A stretch of DNA of 64,000 nt, taken from Marchantia polymorpha subsp. ruderalis (taxonomy: Eukaryota; Streptophyta; Marchantiopsida; Marchantiales; Marchantiaceae). This document shows, piece by piece, positions 29,693 to 40,672 of this stretch (its first letter is position 1; each line of letters begins with the position of its first letter). Position numbers and translations under genes: made by a program. The notes under the pieces are model-generated. The model did no database searches. It saw nothing but the letters and a program-made list of their open reading frames with translations, and had not been told where the DNA came from. The stretch covers positions 18,268,001 through 18,332,000 of the forward strand of contig AP031354.1 of NCBI GenBank assembly GCA_037833965.1. The letters are read 5' to 3'.

Positions 29693-30499
29693 CGCCGCGG
29701 ACGGACTTCGCCTGCGCAAAGGCGAGCGCCTGTGCACAGGAGGATGAAGTTCCGCGCCGGCGGAGAATCCGCCGAGGAGTCCGCCTGCGCGCAGGCGGGA
29801 GTTGAACTTTTGTCCGACATGCGGACACACGCGTCGAGGCAAAAGAGGATTGGCTGAGGAGCGGTACGAACGAGTGTGCCGCGCAAGGCGGAAAACCCGC
29901 CTTCGGCGCTGCACATCCATGTCCGCGGTGTAGTACGCTCACGGAGTTCAAATTTGCCATACGCCGCGGACGGACTTCGCCTGCGCAAAGGCGAGCGCCT
30001 GTGCACAGGAGGATGAAGTTCCGCGCCGGCGGAGAATCCGCCGAGGAGTCCGCCTGCGCGCAGGCGGGAGTTGAACTTTTGTCCGACATGCGGACACACG
30101 CGTCGAGGCAAAAGAGGATTGGCTGAGGAGCGGTACGAACGAGTGTGCCGCGCAAGGCGGAAAACCCGCCTTCGGCGCTGCGCACCCATGTCCGCGGTGT
30201 AGTACGCTCACGGAGTTCAAATTTGCCATACGCCGCGGACGGACTTCGCCTGCGCAAAGGCGAGCGCCTGTGCACAGGAGGATGAAGTTCCGCGCCGGCG
30301 GAGAATCCGCCGAGGAGTCCGCCTGCGCGCAGGCGGGAGTTGAACTTTTGTCCGACATGCGGACACACGCGTCGAGGCAAAAGAGGATTGGCTGAGGAGC
30401 GGTACGAACGAGTGTGCCGCGCAAGGCGGAAAACCCGCCTTCGGCGCTGCGCACCCATGTCCGCGGTGTAGTACGCTCACGGAGTTCAAATTTGCCAAT
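29693..30499 (+). repeat. Three tandem copies of a 269-bp U3 unit
   Basis: CGCCGCGGACGGACTTCGCC recurs at 29693, 29962 and 30231, with nearly identical units through TTCAAATTTGCCA. Other LTRs have one unit. It makes J unusually long and produces long but meaningless antisense frames. Confidence 0.9.
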
Positions 30500-30621
30500 T
30501 CGAGCGTGAGAGTTTAATCGGCGACGGCGGAGCGTGAAGCCGCGCGTGAGAGCGGAGACCGTTTCAGCGTAGAGCCGGCGCGGCCATCAATTGAGACGTC
30601 CTCCACGAGCAAGAGCCGACC

Positions 30622-33600
30622 ATGACATTCGACCGCGCGGCGGAGAGCGTCCCATTCTTGAATTCGCGATTCCATTCTCTAGTGCGAGCTGCGCGCGTCC
30701 ATCTGCTGGCTGCTAAGCATTCTCGACATCGCCGCGCAGAGGATTTCTTGGTGATTGAGGGAGAAGTGAGTGCGCGTGATTTGGAATTGAGGGCGATTAG
30801 AGTTTGCCGAGGAAGAAAGGAGCTCGAGCGGAGCGGAAGTAGAATGAGCGGGCGGGCGAACTCCAAGAACGCAGTGACGAGACCGGGCCGATTGCGGATG
30901 CTGCCGCTCCGTCTACCACTGAACGGGCTGCGCGCTTTCGAGGAGCGCTTGATAGCAAGAAAGCTCGATTTCTTGCTATGGGGATAGAACTACATCTGTG
31001 CGGATATGGTGCGCGAGTGGCTAGAGCCACAGGGACCACCCTCGCGCGGATTGCGTCTGCATGTTGATCGGTGGACAGTCCAAGATTGGGCGCAGGCATT
31101 GGGGAGATGTGCCGGCATGCCAAGGCACCTCCTCTTCGACTGTGAGAGCATCAAGGTGACCAAGCAGGAAGAGGCTCAATTTGTGGAGCTGTTCAAGACC
31201 GGGAGGTCTACCAAGAATGGGTATAGGACCCGCGATTACAAGGATCGATTCCGCCAGACTTTGGCCGCGGCGCTAATGCAATTACTGCAGCCACACCGCG
31301 CCTGCTACATCACATTGTGGCAGGTCTCTTTTGTGGAGTGCGTCATCGAGGGAACTCCAATTCACTCGGCGAGCATCCTGCACAGAGTGATGCGACAGCA
31401 CGCTTTTGAGGAGAAGGGGGGAACTCTAAACCATCTCTCTCCTTTCCTCATCAATTTTTATCGACAGCGGAATTGTTTGACAGCGGCGGAGCTTGCGCGT
31501 TTTCCGCCGTTGTCCGTCGACCATCCCGGGAAGTATGTGCGGGAGAATGAGGTCGACACTGATGCAGAGGAGTCACCGACTTCTACTCCGTCAAGGCGGA
31601 GGGACGAAGGGAGGAACACTCCTGCAGCACAAGCGCCGCGGAAGCGGCGATGGAGAGAGGAGTCCGAAGAGGAGCAGCAGCAAGAACCCTCTGCTTTCAT
31701 TCGACCGCGGCCGTTGTACGAGTCATACAGCCGGCCGAAGCAGAAGGCGCGCAGACTGGTGTTACCAGCCAACAGCGCGGACACGGCGACGATTGCGACG
31801 GAGAAAGGAAGTGCGTCGCCAGAGAAGAATGAGGAAGCGCGGACGTCCGCAGGAGCAACGGACCACGCTGCTGCCTCGACGGGCGAGAGGCCGCCTACGG
31901 GCCAAGGGCCTCCGGAGTTACCACGTGCGTTGCGGACAGGTGTTCCGTTTGCGCACAGGCGAGCCTCCGCGGACGGACGAGACTCCGTGGACAGACGAGC
32001 CTCCGCGGACAGACGACCACAAGCGGACGTAGACCTACGCCTACGCGTGGGAAGAAGCAGTCCGCCTGTGCACAGGCGCTCGCCTGTGCACAGGTCACCT
32101 CCACACGTGCCGCCTGTGCACAGGCAGGAATCACCCCCGTTCCAACGTAGGAAGGGGAAGGAGCCGGCGGAAGAGCCGCCTACGAGACACCGGCCTTCGG
32201 GGCCAGACCCTCCGGCACACAACGCGCCGCGATTTGCGCCTTCGGCGCCAGGGCCTTCGAGCCGAGGAGATACGAGCAGGGAGCGTGCGGAGGCCGCACC
32301 ATCGGCGGGTAATCCGCCGGTAGATGCGCCTTCGGCGGTAGGGCCTCAGGGCCAAGGGACATCGGGCGAGCGGCCCCCGGCCATGTCGCCTTTGGCGATG
32401 GACGTCCGCGGCGCTACGCCTGCGGCGGACAAGGCGCCGGCATTTGCGCCTGCGCACAGGCCAAGCACAGCCCCCGCGGATCGATCGAGGGAGCAGCAAC
32501 AGGCGGAGGAGCGGAGTGACTGTCCGCGGGATGAAATTTTGGTGCGCGATGCGCAATCAAACCCCGCGCAGCCACCCTCCGCTCGATCGCCTTCGGCGGC
32601 GGACGTCGGCGGCAGAGAGGATACGGTAGACGACCAACAAGCGGGTGGCGAGGATGCAGCACGGGCACATTCGCCTACCGCCTTAGACATTTTGGCGAAG
32701 AGCAGCGAGGCTGTAGCAATGCCTTCGCAGGCAGCACACGTCGACGACGTGCAGCCCCACTCGGGTCAGTCGCCGACGCAATCAATGGCGACTGAAATTC
32801 TCCACTCGGATGATGACGACGGAGGCTTCACCGAAGAAATGTCAGGAGCGGGGGACACCAAGGAGGAGGAGGAGGAAATTGTTGGAGCGCCGGCGGCGGC
32901 GCTCTCTGAGCAGGTGATTCCGTTGCTGAGGTACTTGGATCGCAAAGTCGATAAATACGCCGACCCACTTCAGCCGGGATCTTACATCGAGTTAGTGCGC
33001 AGGCGGACTCGCACTAAAGTCCACACCAGCAAGCTACTAGCTAGAGTGGACTAGGAGTTGAGGGAATTGAAGGAGAAGCATGAATGCTTGTGGGGTCAGT
33101 ATAAACTCAATCAAAAATTCTACAAGTACTCCGAGAAGGTGAGGGATGGGAAACTGCAAGAGCTCACCAAGGAGCAGGTGAAGGTCACGGAAGCACTAAT
33201 TTCTAAGCTGGCCCAAAATTGGATTTTGTCAGAGGAGCTCGTGCGACAGACGCGGTTGTTAGAGCAGTGTCAGCTCGCATGACAGGCGGATGAGGATGTA
33301 ATCCGCAAGCTACAGTCAGAGTGTGGCGAATTGAGAGCGCAGCGTGCTGAGGTCGAATCGCAATTAGTGGTAATTGAAGAGGATCGCAGGCGGGAGGCAG
33401 ATCGCACAAAGGTGGAGACGGTGAGGCGTGTCGCCCACTGTCTCAAGGGCTACGCCCGCCAGGAAGTGGCGGCGCAGGAGAAACTCACACTGCGTGAGTT
33501 TGAACTTCGCGCTGCCGGGTTGTTGTCAGGCGACAGCAGGAGTCGGCGGAAGGTAACAAAGAAGCTCGACGCTTTTCTGTCGAAGGCGCGGGATACCATG

Positions 33601-33765
33601 TCCGCCCTCGAAGTGGAGGTGCCCGCGGCGTTGCAGCGATTGGGACTGCGCAGTCGAGCGGAAGACTGGCAGGGTAGAGAGTTAGTGCGCGGCAGTCCGT
33701 CGCGCAGGAGACGTAGCACAGGTTCCGCGGAGTGTAGTGTAGCGTGGTTCCGTGCAAGCGTGTAG
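30622..33765 (+). pseudogene. Nearly complete U3 protein gene of LTR J with point nonsense codons
   Basis: Full-length homology from the ATG at 30622 to the normal stop at 33763-33765 in a single frame, broken by three in-frame stops: TAG at 30985-30987 (Trp in intact copies), TAG at 33052-33054 (Gln) and TGA at 33280-33282 (Arg). All three fit single C-to-T or G-to-A changes. All regions are present: the N-terminal domain, Pro/Arg-rich middle with palindrome-coded PVHR, acidic run, RYLDRKVDKYADP block and coiled coil. It belongs to the MTFDR(A/E)AES subfamily. Confidence 0.88.
32063..32078. repeat. Perfect 16-bp palindrome CGCCTGTGCACAGGCG inside the U3 gene
   Basis: Self-complementary. A second near-copy follows at once (CGCCTGTGCACAGG). 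In the reading frame it encodes the PPVHRR-type repeats. The same palindrome is frequent in non-coding U3 (for example 39937-39952). Confidence 0.85.
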
Positions 33766-33801
33766 CGTAGTGCAGTGTAGTGCTAGTTAGGACTTAGAAG
33801 G

Positions 33802-33808
33802 TATAAAA
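33802..33808 (+). promoter_or_regulatory. TATA box of LTR J
   Basis: TATAAAA 37 bases after the U3 stop codon, followed by the GGCGTTTTGCC hairpin. Marks the U3/R border, so the protein frame is upstream of the promoter and within U3. Confidence 0.78.
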
Positions 33809-35554
33809 TAGTTCAAGGCGTTTTGCCTGGGGTTCTTTCCCAATTTCGGAAGTGCAGATCACGAACCCATTTCCTTTGCGTGTTTGTGTCCTTGAGCTCT
33901 GTCACCACGCACGAGGAGTTACAACTTAGCGTTCCGCATTTTGTAGCTGAAGGCCTTCGGCCGAATGTTCAGAGCTAGTACATTGGTTAGAGACTTGAGT
34001 AGTTCGGATCTACACTTGCGGGTGATTGCCGATGCTCAGAGCCAGTGATTAGTTAGATACTTGAATAGTTTCGCCCCTATACCTTCGAGTGTCTGTTCCT
34101 GATTGTACTCCGTTGGGATTTTTCCCCTGAATGCCAAAGTGAAGTTTTGTTACTTCGTGTAAGCCTTGGTTGTAAATTCAGGTTACGCTGCAGCAGGTGC
34201 CTTGAGGGTAACCCCTGTAGTATTTCTGGGAATGACAAGTGCCTGAGAATTCAAACTCTTCAATAGACTGTTGTTGTGTTACTGGAATGTTTCACAGTGA
34301 GTCCTTCAGTGCGGACCTGTGTTCTCTGCGCGTTTTGTGAGTTGAGAGTGTTGTTCACCGCGTATGAGTGACTTCGATCCGAAGTAGGCAGTCCAAACCG
34401 GGTTTCCTACACTAGCAGCAAGCTAGTGGAAGTGTTGTAAAAGCCGGAGTTGGAAGTCACTACCCGCAGCTTCGCTGAGTGTACTCTTGAGAGACTTCCT
34501 TCCTGAAATCTTGAGTAGAGGTCCTAACGGATCTCTGGGTTGTGTTTTTGTAGTTTCAGGTGTGTGTGTGTGTGTGTTACGCTGCACTGTGCGACCTCCA
34601 AGTGGACACTTGCAGTATTTCTGGGAGTGACAGTCGCCTGAGAATTCAAACTCCTCAATAGTCTGTTAAACGTGACACTTTGTACCTTGTGTGTTCCTCT
34701 GTCCCTGTGGGTTCGACCTTTCTACCACTATATTGCAGTTTTAGCCTTTAGTGGGTTATTACAGGAGCGCACTCGGAGGTCGCACAGTGCACCGTAACAC
34801 ACACCTGAAACTACAGAAACACAACCCAGAGATCCGTTAGGACCTCTACTTCAAGATTTCAGGGGGAAGATCCCTCAAGAGTACACTCAGCGAAGCTGCG
34901 GGTAGTGACTCCCAACTCTGGCTTTTACAACACTTCCACTAGCTTGCTGCTAGCGTAGGAAACCCGGTTTGGACTACCTACTTCGGATCGAAGTCACTCA
35001 TACGCGGTGAACAACACTCTCAACTCACAAAACGCGCAGAGAACACAGGTCCGCACTAAAGGACTCACTGAGGATCATTCCAGTAACACAATAACAGACT
35101 ATTGAAGAGTTTGAATTCTTAGGCACTTGTCATTCCCAGAAATACTACAGGGGTTACCCTCAAGGCACCTGCTGCAGCGTAACCTGAATTTACAACCAAG
35201 GCTTACACGAAGTAACAAAACTTCACTTTGGCATTCAGGGGAAAAATCCCAACGGAGTACAATCAGGAACAGACACTCGAAGGTGTAGGGGCGAAACTAT
35301 TCAAGTATCTAACTAGTCAATGGCTCTGAGCATCGGCAATCACCCGCAAGTGTAGATCCGAACTACTCAAGTCTCTAACCAATAACTAGCTCTGAACATT
35401 CGGCCAAAGGCCTTCAGCTACAAAATGCGGAACGCCAAGTTGTAGCTCCTCGTGCGTGGTGACAGAACTAAGGACACAAACACGCAGAGAAAATGAGTTC
35501 CTAATCTGCACTTCCGAAATTGGGAAAGAACCCCAGGCAAAACGCCTGGAACTA

Positions 35555-35561
35555 CTTTATA
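35555..35561 (-). promoter_or_regulatory. TATA box of LTR L
   Basis: TATAAAG on the minus strand with the CCAGGCGTTTTGCCTGG hairpin downstream. Confidence 0.65.
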
Positions 35562-35597
35562 CCTTCTAAATCCTAACTAACACTACACTGCACTACG

Positions 35598-38500
35598 CTA
35601 CACGCCTGCACGGAACCACGCTACACTACACTCCGCGGAACCTGTGCTATGTCTCCTGCGCGACGGACTGCCGCACACTAACTCCCTACCCTGCCAGTCT
35701 TCCGCTCGACTGCGCAGTCCCAACCGCTGCAACGCCGCGGACACCTCCACCTCGAGGGTGGACATGGTATCCCGCGCCTTCGATAGAAAAGCTTCGAGCT
35801 TCTTCGCTACCTTCCGCTGACTCCTGCTGTCGCCTGACAACAACCCGGCTGGGCGAAGTTCAAACTCACGCAGTGTGAGTTTCTCCTGCGCCGCCACTTC
35901 CTGGCGGGCGTAGCCCTTGAGACAGTGGGCGACACGCCTCACCGTCTCCACCTTTGTGCGATCTGCCTCCCGCCTGCGATCCTCTTCAATTACCACTAAT
36001 TGCGATTCGGCCTCAGCACGCTGCGCTCTCAATTCGCCACACTCTGACTGTAGCCTGCGGATCAAATCCTCATCTGCCTGTCGTGCGAGCTGACACTCCG
36101 CCAACAACCGCGTCTGTCGCACGAGCTCTTCTGACAGAATCTGATTCTGAGTTTTCTCAGACATCAATTCCTGCGTGGTCTGCAGCACATCCCTGCTGAG
36201 CTCTTCCACTCTATCCTTCCGCATCCTGTCGAGGGCGTGCGCTTTCCTCTCAAGGTTGTACTGCCCCCATAAACAGGCATGCCTCTCCTTCAATTCCCTC
36301 AACTCCTGGTCCACCCTAGCTAGTAGCTTGCTGGTGTGGACTTTAGTGCGAGTCCGCCTGTGCACTAATTCGATGTAAGATCCCGGCTGAAGTGGATCGG
36401 CGTATTTATCGATTTTGCGATCCAAGTACCTCAGCAACGGAATCACCTGCTCAGAGAGCGCCGCCGCCGGCGCTCCAACAATTTCCTCCTCCTCCTCCTC
36501 GGTATCCCGCGCTCCCGACATTTCTTCGGTGGAGCCTCCGTCGTCATCATCCGAGTGGAGAATTTCAGTCGCCATTGATTGCGTCGGCGACTGACCCGAG
36601 TGGGGCTACACGTCGTCGACGTGTGCTGCCTGCGAAGGCACCGCTGCAGCCTCGCTGCTCTTCGCCAAAATGTCTAAGGCGGTGGGCGAATGTGCCCGTG
36701 CTACATCCCCGTCGCCCGCTTGTCGGTCTTCTACCGTATCTGCTCTGCCGCCGACGTCCGCCGCCAAAGACGATCGAGCGGAGGGTGGCTGCGCGGGGTT
36801 TGATTGCGCATCGCGCACCGAAATTTCATCCCGCGGACAGTCACTCCGCTCCTCCGTCCGTTGCTGCTCCCTCGATCGGTCCGCGGGGGCTGTGCTTGGC
36901 CTGTGCGCAGGCGCAAATGCCGGCGCCTTGTCCGCCACAGGCGCAGCGCCGTGGACGTCCGTCGCCAAAGGCGACATGGCCGGGGGCCGCTCGCCCGATG
37001 TCCCTTGGCCCTGAGGCCCTACCGCCGAAGGCGCATCTACCGGCAGATTACCCGCCGATGGTGCGGCCTCCGCACGCTCCCTGCTCGCCTCTCCTCGGCT
37101 CGAAGGCCCTGGCGCCGAAGGCGCAAATCGCGGCACGTTGTGCGCCGGAGGGTCTGGCCCCGAAGGCCGGTATCTCGTAGGCGGATCTTCCGCCGGCTCC
37201 TTCCCCTTCCTACGTTGGAATGGGGGTGATTCCTGCCTGTGCACAGGCGGCACGTGTGGAGGTGACCAGCGCACAGGGGGACTGCTTCTTCCCACGCGTA
37301 GGCGTAGGTCCACGTCCGCTTGTGGTCGTCTATCCGCGGAGGCTCGTCCGTCCGCGGAGTCTCGTCTGTCCGCGGAGGCTCGTCCGTCCGCGGAGTCTTG
37401 CCTGTGCGCAAACGGAACACCTGTCCGCAACGCACGTGGTAACTCCGGAGGCCCTTGGCCTGTAGGTGGCCTCCCGTCCGTCGAGGCTGCAGCGTGGTCC
37501 GTTGCTCCTGCGGACGTCCGCGCTCCCTCGTTCCTCTCTAGCGACGCACTTCCTTTCTCTGTGGCAATCGTCGCCGTATCCGCGCTGTTGGCTGGTAACA
37601 CCAGCCTGCGCGCCTTCTGCTTCGGCCGGCTGTATGACTCGTACAACGGCCGCGGTCGAATGGGAGCAGAGGGTTCTTGATGCTGCTCTTCTTCGGACTC
37701 CTCTCTCCATCGCCGCTTCCGCGGCGCTCGTGCTGCAGGAGTATTCCTCCCTTCGTCCCTCCTCCTTGACGGAGTAGAAGTCGGTGACTCCTCTGCATCA
37801 GTGTCGACCTCATTCTCCCGCACATACTTCCCGGGATGATCGACGGACAACGGCGGAAAACGCGCAAGCTCCGCCGCGGTCAAACAATTTCGATGTCGAT
37901 AAAAATTGATGAGGAAAGGAGAGAGATGGTTTAGAGTTCCCCCCTTCTCCTCAAAAGCGTGCTGTCGCATCACCCTGTGCAGGATGCTCGCCCATAATTA
38001 AAGTTCCCTCGATGATGCACTCCACAAAAGAGACCTGCCACAATGTGATGTAGCAGGCGCGGTGTGGCTGCAGTAATTGCAGCAGCGCCGCGGACAAAGT
38101 CCGGCGGAATCGATCCTTGTTATCGCGGGTCCTCTACCCATTCTTGGTAGACCTCCCGTTCTTGTACAGCTCCACGAATTGTGCCTCTTCCTGCTTGGTC
38201 ACCTTGACGCTCTCACTATCGAAGAGGAGGTGCCCTTGCATGCCGGCACATCTCCCCAATGCCTGCGCCCAATCTTGGACTGTCCACCGATCAACATGCG
38301 GACGCAATCCGCGCGAAGGTGGCCCCTGTGGCTCTAGCCACTCGCGCACCATATCCGCACAGATGTAGTTCCATCCCCATAGCAAGAAATCGAGCTTTCT
38401 TGCTATTAGGCGCTCCTCCAAAGCGCGCAGCCCGTTCTGTGGTAGACGGAGCGGCAGCATCCGCAATCGGCCCGGTCTCGTCATTGCGTTCTTGGAGTTC

Positions 38501-38736
38501 GCCCGCCCGCTCATTCTACTTCCGCTCCGCTCGAGCTCCTTTCTTCCTCGGCAAACTCTAATCGCCCTCAATTCCAAATCACGCGCACTCACTTCTCCCT
38601 CAATCACCAAGAAATCCTCTGCGCGGCGATGTCGAGAATGCTTAGCAGCCAGCAGATGGACGCGCGCAGCTCGCACTAGAGAATGGAATCGCGAATTCAA
38701 GAATGGGACGCTCTCCGCCTCCCGGTCGAAGGTCAT
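35598..38736 (-). pseudogene. Broken U3 protein gene of LTR L
   Basis: ATG at 38736 (MTFDREAESV). The frame runs about 200 codons to a TAG in KNG (38134-38136; TAC in intact copies), has a small deletion near 37996, is open 37973-36606 through the Pro/Arg/Ser middle (with extra SADGRA-type repeats) to a TAG replacing Gln (36606), then open 36575-35598 through the acidic and coiled-coil part to the normal C-terminus (SVAWFRAGV). Recognisable over its whole length but not translatable. Confidence 0.85.
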
Positions 38737-39936
38737 GGTCGGCTCTTGCTCGTGAAGGACGACTCAATTGATGGCCGCGCCGGCTCTACGCTGAAACGGT
38801 CTCTGCTCTCACGCGCGGCTTCACGCTCCGCCGTCGCCGATTAAACTCTCACGCTCGAATTGGCGAATTTGAACTCCGTGAGCGTACTACGCTGCGGACA
38901 TGGGTGCGCAGCGCCGAAGGCGGATTTTCCGCCTTGCGCGGTACACTCGTTCGTACCGCTCCTCAGCCAATCCTCTTCTGCCTCGGCGCGTGTGTCCGCA
39001 TGTCGGACAAAAGTTCATATCCAGCCTGCGCGCAGGCGGACTCCAGCCTGTGCACAGGCGCTCGCCTGTGCACAGGCGAAGTCCGTCCGCGCCGATGCGC
39101 CGGCGCGGAAGGCGTTGACCGCGGTCAACCACCTCCGTCCAGACTGTCCGTTCCTTGTCTCTCCGTCGGCGCTCTCGCCGCCGCAACTCCGTCCGTCCCA
39201 GAGCGCATCCATCCGTCCCGTCCGTGCAGTCTGCACGGTCAGTACGGATTTTACTATTCTGGCGGCTACTTGCTCGTCCGCGGCGCTGCGCTGGCGCAGA
39301 AGGCGCCGTACAATTTCTACCTCACAAGGCGCATTTCTAGGGCCCAAGGCGGATTTTCCGCCGACGCCGAAGCGCCTGTGCACAGGCGCACGCCTGTGCA
39401 TAGGCGAACTTTGCGGCACCTCAAAAACCTGTGGTACCCCACTTTTGGCAATTTTGAGGAAATTAAAACATTTTTGGAAAACTGTACCCGGGCAGCATTG
39501 TAAATAGCCTTCGGTACATCAAAACAGAGTGAATCCGGAAGATCGCGGGGATTCTCGAGGGATCTTGTAGAATCTGGGATTTGGGGTGCCGCAGTAAGGA
39601 CAGGCACCACCCTCCCTGCGAGCTCTGCAGTTAGGATCTCTACGGCGCAAGGCGCAAAACCCGCCTTCGGAGGTTGCGTCCGCGGCTGTAGGGAAACCCT
39701 CCATAATTAGGTCAACCCTCGGGCGCCTTGACCAAGTTAGGATCCCGTTGGAAAGAGCTCGACGCACTGATTCCAACGAGCCCAAGAGCGCTTGGAACGG
39801 ACGAGGACTTAGGGAATTATCGCTACTGGAAGAAACGGAGGCGGTCGCCTACGGCGGAAGGAGTTCGCCACCGGCGCGAATTCCGCCTACGCGGAAGGGG
39901 GAATCAAGTTTTGTCCTATGCGCGGACGAAGGCGTT

Positions 39937-39952
39937 CGCCTGTGCACAGGCG
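39937..39952. repeat. Example of the 16-bp palindrome in non-coding U3
   Basis: CGCCTGTGCACAGGCG, perfect and self-complementary. Degenerate relatives with TGCGCA or TGCGTA centres lie nearby (39981-40012 and 40301-40330). Confidence 0.85.
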
Positions 39953-40672
39953 AAGTAGGGTTAGGGAAGGCGCGAAGTCCGCCTACGCACAGGCGTCCGC
40001 CTGTGCACAGGAACTTCGCGTCGGCGGAAAATCCGCCTTGGGCCCTAGAAATGCGCCTTGTGAGGTAGAAAGTGTACGGCGCCTTCCGCGCCAGCGCGGC
40101 GCCGCGTACGTCGGAAGAGCCGCCAGAGTAATCAAATCGGTACGGACCATGCGGACGGGAAGGGTGGATGCGCTCTTGGACGGACGGAGTTGCGGCGGCG
40201 GAAGCGCCGACGAAGAGACAAGGAACGGACAGACTGGACGGAGACGGCTGACCACGGTCAACGCCTTCCGCGCCAGCGCGACGTAGCGCACGGAATTCGC
40301 CTGCGCACAGGCGAACGCCTGTGCACAGGAGGATGAAGTTCCGCACCGGCGGAGAATCCGCCGAGGCTCCTGCCTGCGCACAGGCAGGAGTTGAACTTTT
40401 GTCCGACATGCGGACACACGCGTCAAGGCAGAGGGGGATTGGCCGAGGGGCGGTACGAACAAGTGTACCGCGCAAGGCGGAAAACTCGCCTTCGGCGCTA
40501 CGCCCCCATGTCCGCAGGGTAATACGCTCGCGGAGTTCAAATCCGCCAATTCGAGCGTGAGAGTTTAATCGACGACGGCGGAGCGTGAAGCCGCGCGTGA
40601 GAGCAAAGACCGTTCCAGCGTACAGCCGGCGCGGCCATCAAGTGAGACGTTCTTCACGACCAAGAGCCGACC

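Larger units (their letters stand above)
28882..34763 (+). mobile_element. Complete solo giant LTR J (5,882 bp) with U3 gene
   Basis: TGTGGTACCCCAC...GTGGGTTATTACA with an exact 5-bp TSD. This is the clearest proof that the protein frame lies within the LTR: upstream U3 28882-30621, frame 30622-33765, TATA 33802, R-U5 to 34763, and no PBS, PPT or interior. U3 includes a three-fold 269-bp tandem repeat (29693-30499). Inserted into LTR L. Confidence 0.94.
28713..39429 (-). mobile_element. Family 1 5' LTR copy L, interrupted by solo LTR J
   Basis: The LTR 3' end TTATTACA is at 28713, next to the PBS. The LTR continues at 34764, after LTR J, through R-U5 to the TATA box (35555-35561), the broken U3 gene (35598-38736) and palindrome-rich U3 (38737-39429) until LTR K interrupts it about 400 bp short of its expected 5' end. 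As the LTR adjoining the PBS, it is the 5' LTR of the deletion derivative. Confidence 0.85.

Noticed and set aside
29286-30458. 390-codon minus-strand frame in U3 of LTR J
   Set aside because: It is three copies of the 269-bp tandem unit read through palindromes; single-unit LTRs lack it.
28882-34763. DNA transposon with imperfect terminal inverted repeats (TGTGGTAC..CCCAC / GTGGGTTATTACA) encoding a transposase
   Set aside because: The ends are explained better as LTR ends: a PPT abuts one and a tRNA-Asp PBS the other in independent copies, and the TSD is 5 bp. The short similarity of the two ends fits LTR terminal inverted repeats.
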